Origin: Amorphochlora amoebiformis
Lineage: Eukaryota > Cercozoa > Chlorarachniophyceae
DNA length: 64,000 nucleotides
Assembly: GCA_054601695.1 (NCBI GenBank)
Contig: BAAHQB010000125.1
Coordinates: 248,001 to 312,000, forward strand
Direction: 5' to 3'
The translations under genes and the position numbers were made by a program. Positions 1 through 64,000 of the stretch are shown here, one piece after another. How positions within the stretch are numbered: the first letter of the stretch is position 1; every line of letters starts with the position of its first letter. Under the pieces are notes generated by a model that saw nothing but the letters and a program-made list of their open reading frames with translations, ran no database searches and was not told where the DNA came from.

Positions 1-10
1 TTATATATAA

Positions 11-42
<32 letters not shown>

Positions 43-43
43 C

Positions 44-61
<18 letters not shown>

Positions 62-74
<13 letters not shown>

Positions 75-198
75 CATACGCCTTAAGCAAAAAGCTAAGG
101 TAACTTAGTACAGGATCCAATATATATATATATATATATATCTATATATACATACACACCTACACACATATATATATATATATATATATACATATATA

Positions 199-231
<33 letters not shown>

Positions 232-344
232 CATGCAGATAACCTTTGCACCATAGGGGCCTTAGGCAGAAAGCTAAGGTAACTTAGTACAGGATCCAAT
301 ATATATATATGTATGTGTGTATATACAAATACATACACACATAC

Positions 345-382
<38 letters not shown>

Positions 383-453
383 GTATAAATATGTGCACAT
401 ATACACACACATATACATATACATATATATTATACATACATATATATATACAC

Positions 454-492
<39 letters not shown>

Positions 493-493
493 G

Positions 494-526
<33 letters not shown>

Positions 527-614
527 TTTATACATATATATATTATTATATAGATCACCTTGGCACCATAGGGGCCTTAAGCAGAAAGCTAAGGTAACTT
601 AGTACAGGATCCAA
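62..614 (-). repeat. three downstream copies of the 3' edge of INO1 exon 22
   Basis: Copies at about 62-118, 234-299 and 550-614 repeat the exon part coding [17 protein letters not shown]; the second and third also carry the following donor. All are separated by (TA)n. They lie downstream of the full exon at 789-697 in gene orientation. Confidence 0.85.
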
Positions 615-696
615 TATATATATATATAAATATATACATACATATATATATATATATATACGTATTTTATATATATTATATTATTATATAGATAAC

Positions 697-17132
<16,436 letters not shown>

Positions 17133-17758
17133 ATATATTCTGCATATTAGATATACTCGGGTATCTAATGTTCTTGATATTAGATATCAGCGATCCATAA
17201 TATGATCGCATATCTGAAAAAGAATATCTTATATACCCACATTGGGCTGTCGCTGTCGGTCACTGTCAGCCAGCCCGCCACCAGTCACGCATCGCACCAA
17301 CTAAGTGCCGCCTAATTCCCTCTTTTGTTGATACCCTCAGAGTTGTAATACTATTATAGGTCAAATCTCTCCGAGCTCATCTCTCTAATGTCTCTCTAAT
17401 GTGTGTCCATCAATAGTCGAGAGTGAGTACGTGTGACAAATTTGAATGTCACGAATGGACCGATCGGTCTATATTAAAATAGGCATTTATACCTAAAGGA
17501 GATTAAATAGAATCCGAACGGCCCGAAGAAAAAGCCGTTTACGGAAATTTGCCGAAAAGAATAAGAAGCCGTCTTCTCGCCTGCCACCAGCCAACACGAA
17601 GGCACAGTCGACCCGGACGGTCGGTCCGCACAAACATATCCGCCTCTCAGTCCACGCGCAAGCGCCAGCGGCTCTCCACACATGCTGGAGAGTCCGCAAG
17701 TACACCTACACCCCATAATTCGCAAGATTTGGCGACGGCATATAACCCCTGGCCAAAT
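17133..17758. promoter_or_regulatory. divergent region between INO1 and the PAS gene
   Basis: Non-repetitive spacer between the ATG of the synthase (minus) and the first ATG of the PAS frame (plus). From 17507 the PAS frame is open but has no ATG, so part may be coding. No promoter motif is asserted. Confidence 0.5.
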
Positions 17759-18386
17759 ATGGACGACTTTTTTTCTCTCAAGACCGAGCCCAGACTGGAT
17801 GGTCTTGAAGGACTCGAAATGCCAAAGTCCCCGGCCCTGTTTGGCAATCCAGGGACATCACAACATCCAACAGGGTCCACCGGTGAGACCAAAACATCGG
17901 AGTTGGGGGCAGAGAAGAAGCGTCCTCACCCGGAAGGTCTGATGCTCGACTCGAAGAACAATCACCAGCTCGCCAAGCTACCGGCGCACCTGCAGATGGC
18001 TTCGCAATCCGAATGGTCCCCTCATTGCCCTGGATTCATGAGTGCACATAGCTGGCGGGGAATACACCAGGAGCTACGAAAGGACCTCAAGGTGGGTGAG
18101 TGGGCTTACTCTTGTTCTTCCGAGGAAATGTGGTGGTCAATGTCCGTGCACAAGATCTTCGAATCCTCAACGCCGTATTCTTCACCATCCTTCGAGACTT
18201 ATCGAAGCTTGCTACATCCAGACGACAGGGACCAAGTCTTGTTCTTGTTCCAAAGGGCAATCACGAGGGGTATACCCTACGACGTGACGCATCGCCTTTA
18301 CCTGCCAAATAAGACGATCAAGTGGTGTCGATGTATGTGTCGCATCCAATTTCACTCCATTTCCAAGAGGTAAGACTCGGGGGTTT

Positions 18387-18433
<47 letters not shown>

Positions 18434-18773
18434 TTGGGTTAGGTACGGGAATACATACTAGCTATTTCTGCTCTTTTTCTTCACTTGATTTCTGAGAGAT
18501 GATGCGTGAAAAGGGTGGAAAAGCTGATAGGGACGCTACAAGACATCTCGAGCTGGGCTCAGTCAATAAAGACCAACATCTTAGTCGATAACGAGGTCTG
18601 ACCGAACATAATAAACAGCCTTTGGGAGTGGTAGTCGGAAGGAGAGCGGGTGTTCAAATTCTGATATGGGTTCTGGATGTGTGTTTTTTTTCTTTTTTTG
18701 GTTCCAGGAAAAGGACGAAATAATACTAGATGAAAACGCTCTTGACGAGGAGTTAGCCTGCTCTATATCCTAG
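17759..18773 (+). CDS. PAS-domain protein (PAS_3-like fold), three exons
   Basis: Exons 17759-18369, 18514-18595 and 18708-18773 keep phase and give 252 residues. The start is the first ATG in frame. The frame is open 252 nt further upstream with basic, nuclear-signal-like stretches (KRIRSR, RKRQRLS) but no ATG, so an upstream exon is possible. Residues 112 to about 222 match a PAS fold-3 domain: GEWAYS, WW/IF region, SFETYRSLLHPDDRD, GIPYDVTHRLYLPN, KTIKWCRC, and in exon 2 the closing strand EKLIGTLQDIS. Such domains are sensory and protein-interaction modules; no kinase, GGDEF or flavin-type GRNCRFLQG motif is present, so ligand and output are unknown. The region before the PAS domain is low-complexity and probably disordered. 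The acidic tail (EKDEIILDENALDEEL) comes from exon 3, whose acceptor has a strong pyrimidine tract. Intron 1 holds a (TA)n run. Confidence 0.8.
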
Positions 18774-19864
18774 CAGTATGTGGCTCTCGGTTCTCTCTAC
18801 GAAACTCTCTTATTTCGCTCTCTCTTCCCTTGGCACGCCATTCCCTCCCCATGCGTGTGTTTTGTCCTAGTTATCTCGTTTTTGTAGCTGGGTGGGTATG
18901 AGCAAGAGATCAATGTAGGGAGAGGAGAGAGGGAGGGGAGAACATGAGGCAAAAAGCATACTGTGATATCTCGATATTCTATATGAGTCACAAAAATAAA
19001 AAGAAGGAAAATAGTGAGGATAAAAGAAAAATGGAGAGTGTGTATTCTTGGGAATATAAAAGTATTATTTACGAAAGAAAACACAAGATACGGGAAATGG
19101 AGAAAACATATACACAACATCAAAAGGCACAAAAAAAAAAAAAATTGGAATTCATGTTTTCGTAGGCGATATCAGAAGGTTCGGGAAGAAAATATGTCGG
19201 AATATTTAATTGTGTTCCTAATGTCTGTCAAGGGGTGAAGGTGGTAGAGGATGAGTGCATACCCTTCCCCCGCAAAGATCAAAAATTATAACAACTGTGA
19301 GAAAAATACAAAAAAAAAAAAAAACAGAAATGCTCTTTTAACTTTTCTGTCTTGGAGAAGCCTTAAATGTTCTTGCATTTCCAAAAGATTCCTGACTTAC
19401 AAGATGTCATAGCTGCTGCCCTTATTTTGCTACACATTTTGGAACATGTCGTCTTGAAGAAGTTTGGGTTATTTTTTTTTCTCCTCTTTTTTTTTTTTTG
19501 TTTTTTTTTTGTACTACATCTCTCGTGAGGATTTGGATTTTCGAGAGATTTCTATTCTGACGATATAAAGTTCTCACTTGAGGGTTAGAGAAGAGGGTGG
19601 GTTCAAAGGGAAAACTGTCAGTTGAAGGTTGTCAGTGGGATTTTGTCGGAGGAAGGCCTGTACCATATTATGCTATTTCGTCCCGGCAATCGACTCCATT
19701 GGAGGTAGCTCGCTTTGAGTGCTTACGGGTCGTTAGCAGTCTAGTATATCTACGTACTAGGCTTAGGCTGCGTCAATGTTAAAACTAATAATTGTCATTT
19801 GTGATTCATAAATATGCATGTATATATATATATGTGTGTATAACTAGATAAATATATTTTACTA

Positions 19865-19914
<50 letters not shown>

Positions 19915-20267
19915 AGATATATACTAGTATATATTACTAGAAAAAATACTAGTATATATATATACTAGATATATATAATATATATATATATATAATAGTA
20001 CATATATCTTGATGTACGTATACATAGATATATATAATATATATAGTATATACATATCATATATAGTGTGTATATTTTTAGTTTTATCTACTACTCATGA
20101 GTTCTATTAGTTGTTAAATATTATGAAGTTCTTAGTGATCTTGTAAGTTCGTACAATGTATAAATTTTATTATATAACCCAAATTCGAAGGATCACCAAA
20201 ATTATTTAGCGGCTCCCAAATTGTGATTATTTTAGCGGCTAATAATTCAAATGATCATGCACCGAAA
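18774..20267. other. tail-to-tail spacer between the PAS and rhodanese genes
   Basis: No supported gene. It holds short poly-A and poly-T runs (19130, 19310, 19470-19510), AT-rich sequence and, at 19740-20000, nine CTAG tetranucleotides within about 250 bp. Confidence 0.6.
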
Positions 20268-20345
20268 TTATTTAGCGGCTCCCAAATTCGAATGACCCCT
20301 GTGATTAGCGGCTCCCATATTCACCAACAAAGTCTTTATATCCGC
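20160..20345. repeat. degenerate repeat with core TTAGCGGCTCCCAAATT
   Basis: The core recurs near 20205, 20235, 20270 and 20303, and a related ccgctgattaaat occurs at 20342 and 20434. It overlaps a tentative last exon of the rhodanese gene. Confidence 0.7.
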
Positions 20346-20374
20346 TGATTAAATGTGCAAAATGTCTATATATC

Positions 20375-20420
<46 letters not shown>

Positions 20421-20464
20421 GTTTATATGTGTCCGCTGATTAAATATACAAAAATATCTATATA

Positions 20465-20526
<62 letters not shown>

Positions 20527-20976
20527 ATATATATATATATATGTTTATATGTGTATATATGTGTGTGTGTGCGTGTGTGTGTTTTTGTATATGCATATTT
20601 TTAGTTATGAAGAATATATACAAATTTTATGTAAATGTGTATGTGTATATATTTATGTGTGTATATATATTTAAATATATATGTGTATATGTGTATGTAT
20701 ATATATATATGTATGTATATATATATATATATACACATATATTGTATGTGTATACATACATATATATTATACTTAATATTATGTACGCATTTACGTTAAG
20801 TTTTTATGAAGAAAGAGTATGTATGTATATATATGTATATATATATATATATAAATGTATTTATCTATGTATATATATATATATATATAATATATTGTGT
20901 ATATACATGTATATGTGTAAGTATATAAACATATATGAATATTTATAAATGTGTAGATGTAAATGTACACACATTT

Positions 20977-21037
<61 letters not shown>

Positions 21038-21108
21038 ATGCGTATATATCTACGTACCTTATATCGAATATGTATTTTAATACACATAGTATGTACACAT
21101 ACACATAC

Positions 21109-21155
<47 letters not shown>

Positions 21156-21162
21156 TATACAC

Positions 21163-21280
<118 letters not shown>

Positions 21281-21308
21281 TACATTATATATACATATAT
21301 ATACACAC

Positions 21309-21343
<35 letters not shown>

Positions 21344-21344
21344 C

Positions 21345-24030
<2,686 letters not shown>

Positions 24031-24214
24031 TCGTCACACTTAAGAACGGAGTGTGACATTTATACAAAGTCATGTAAATATATGTGACATAGCCCTGAAT
24101 CACTATTTGGCTCCGAAGAACCTTCCGGAACGTTCTGTTCTCAAAAGGACAGACCGTTTGTCAGAAGTGCATGGGCTTGTTCCCGCAGAATTCGTGCTTT
24201 GATAGATAGAAAAG
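24031..24214. promoter_or_regulatory. short head-to-head spacer with GTGTGAC elements
   Basis: About 185 bp between the rhodanese ATG and a possible plus-strand start. GTGTGAC and GTCACAC form a 7-bp inverted repeat with a 10-nt loop at about 24017-24040, over the rhodanese start codon. tgtgacatagcc recurs near 24084. Function is inference. Confidence 0.3.
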
Positions 24215-27925
<3,711 letters not shown>

Positions 27926-28368
27926 ATCCGATATGTTTTATAGTAGTCTAGGTAGTATACATGTCAGATTTACCTAAAACAATTGTTAAAAGCGCTGCAT
28001 GTTCGTTAATAGTTGAAATTAATAATTAATTATTATGTCTTCAGCTTAATACTACTAGCCGCCGGCATATGATATTATGCAAGGGTTAACCCAGTTCTAG
28101 TTATTACATCATGATTTTTTTGTGTATGTCATGCGTTACTGAGTAACTGACATTTAAACGCAACGAAGTAGAACCGTAAATCATGAATATCTACATTAAA
28201 ACATTACACACATGCCGTGCATGCTATATATACTAGCTAGACTAGATCTAGGCTATAATGCAAGACAATAGCCATGGCAACCAGAAGGTTCAGAACACAG
28301 AATCATCGCAACTTAATAGCGAGTATTCTAGTATTAGCGACAATGGCTGCCAGCTACTATGCTTTCGG
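27926..28368. other. tail-to-tail spacer, CTAG-rich
   Basis: Non-repetitive AT-rich spacer with about eight CTAG sites, including a cluster tactagctagactagatcta near 28230. A 52-codon open frame starts at 28274 on the plus strand but overlaps the last GT8 exon in antisense. Confidence 0.55.
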
Positions 28369-50492
<22,124 letters not shown>

Positions 50493-50725
50493 ATCTTTCT
50501 TCAAGATATTGGCATATCCACATTGAGATATAATAATGCCGATATTTTAGAGTGTTTTCTTCTGTCACACGCCTGTCCCAGCTTATGCCACGTGATCTCA
50601 TCACAAGAGCGAGCACCTGGTACGCATGTATGCTCCCGTCCCCCCCCACCAGAATTCAAGTTGAACTCCAGGAGAAAATGATACCCTATCACCACAGCAA
50701 ATAAAGTTGGAGCTAGATTGTCGAA
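50493..50725. promoter_or_regulatory. head-to-head spacer between the unrecognised gene and the HAD gene
   Basis: 233 bp of non-repetitive sequence between two divergent start codons, a likely bidirectional promoter by position only. Confidence 0.4.
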
Positions 50726-54304
<3,579 letters not shown>

Positions 54305-55052
54305 ATCAAGCGTGGGCCGACGGTAAGAACTGTAAACATATAACCACCAATCGCCGTTTATGCACATGCCCTTCAGGAGCAAGTATTCTCGCAGGACGGT
54401 CGAAATTATAGTCGATCCATCATAAATGTTAATCCAGCTAGTTAATCATTGAGTCTAGATAACGCCATGCTGCAGATTTACAAGTTATCTTTGAGCATGT
54501 TGACGCGATCCTTAAATACTTAAAAATAGGAGTTCCGAACTCGCTAACTTCGATACGTATGTATCTAGATCTAGTAGATATATAACATATTGAGTCTTAA
54601 ATTTATTAAGTATCATCATGATGTCTAGCTACTAGAGGTAATAGAATCTAGAGAATTAATTCTAGCTAGCTAGGAATTACTACTATAACCACAGAATTAC
54701 CTAGATTACTGGCTTCATATATATGTGCGCGCAGTGCTCTGTCGTGTGACTCGTGTCACGGTGACCGTTACTCTAGTTACTACCGGTCTAACTAGCTAGC
54801 TAACGACGGTATTTAAATACTAGAAATACTTAAAATTGAGAGCAAGATATATATATATATATATATATGAATGAAAATGCCTAGATTGAGCTTAGTGCTA
54901 GCTATATATAGTAAGGTAATTATCTAGATATAGTACCATTGTACATCTAGATTATTGTATCATCTATTTCATATGATCACTGAATCAAATTGCTTTACTG
55001 AATCTAAACAATGAATACCAACATGTACATACACTACTAGACATAGCTAAGC
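54305..55052. other. tail-to-tail spacer, strongly CTAG-rich
   Basis: No gene seen. I count about 20 CTAG tetranucleotides between 54437 and 55040, many in tctagctagctag-like clusters, plus nearly palindromic runs such as tagagaattaattctag near 54648. Confidence 0.7.

Positions 55053-64000
<8,948 letters not shown>

Noticed and set aside
17507-17700. Basic frame resembling a bZIP region before the PAS domain
   Set aside because: The Asn-to-Arg spacing of a bZIP basic region is not met, and the frame is not that of the PAS domain.
18944-19238. Lys-rich frames downstream of the PAS gene
   Set aside because: AT-rich 3' flank with poly-A runs; no splice or family support.

Overview
The window is eukaryotic nuclear DNA, most likely from a protist or alga. 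About four fifths is low-complexity: (TA)n tracts, TTAGGG-type arrays on both strands and many local minisatellites. Most long reading frames in it are artefacts of (TA)n (Ile-Tyr runs) or TTAGGG (Gly-Leu and Val-Arg runs). The real coding sequence is broken into short exons, mostly 13-125 nt, that sit in small non-repetitive islands and are joined by GT-AG and apparently a few GC-AG introns. I found them by reading the islands on both strands and requiring splice sites, intron phase and family motifs to agree. The lineage cannot be fixed from this; vertebrate-type TTAGGG repeats, dense introns and the gene content suit a microbial eukaryote.

Layout, left to right. 697-17132 (-): myo-inositol-1-phosphate synthase, 22 exons over 16.4 kb, C-terminus beyond the left edge. 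17759-18773 (+): PAS-domain protein, three exons, divergent from the synthase. 21345-24030 (-): single-domain rhodanese with an N-terminal targeting sequence. 24215-27925 (+): tentative gene, frame uncertain. 28369-45830 (-): glycosyltransferase family 8 protein, 26 exons over 17.5 kb. 47190-50492 (-): unrecognised protein with an N-terminal hydrophobic signal, four exons. 50726-54304 (+): HAD-superfamily hydrolase, 11 exons. 55053-64000 (-): 13 exons resembling the C-terminal beta-sandwich part of a family 35 beta-galactosidase, entering from the right edge. The genes look like ordinary unrelated housekeeping and metabolic loci, with no operon logic. Three pairs are head-to-head and three tail-to-tail.

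The most unusual feature is how the introns are built. Many exons have partial copies of one edge (splice site plus the adjacent 15-60 coding bases) repeated 1-8 times in the neighbouring intron, separated by (TA)n. Copies of the 5' edge lie upstream of the full exon and copies of the 3' edge lie downstream. In the GT8 gene one exon has been fully broken this way: no copy is complete, but a shared AAGGT can act as donor in one copy and acceptor in another and restores the frame. The three tail-to-tail spacers are strongly enriched in CTAG. No tRNA, rRNA, CRISPR array or intact transposon was recognised. All splice assignments are by eye and need transcript support.
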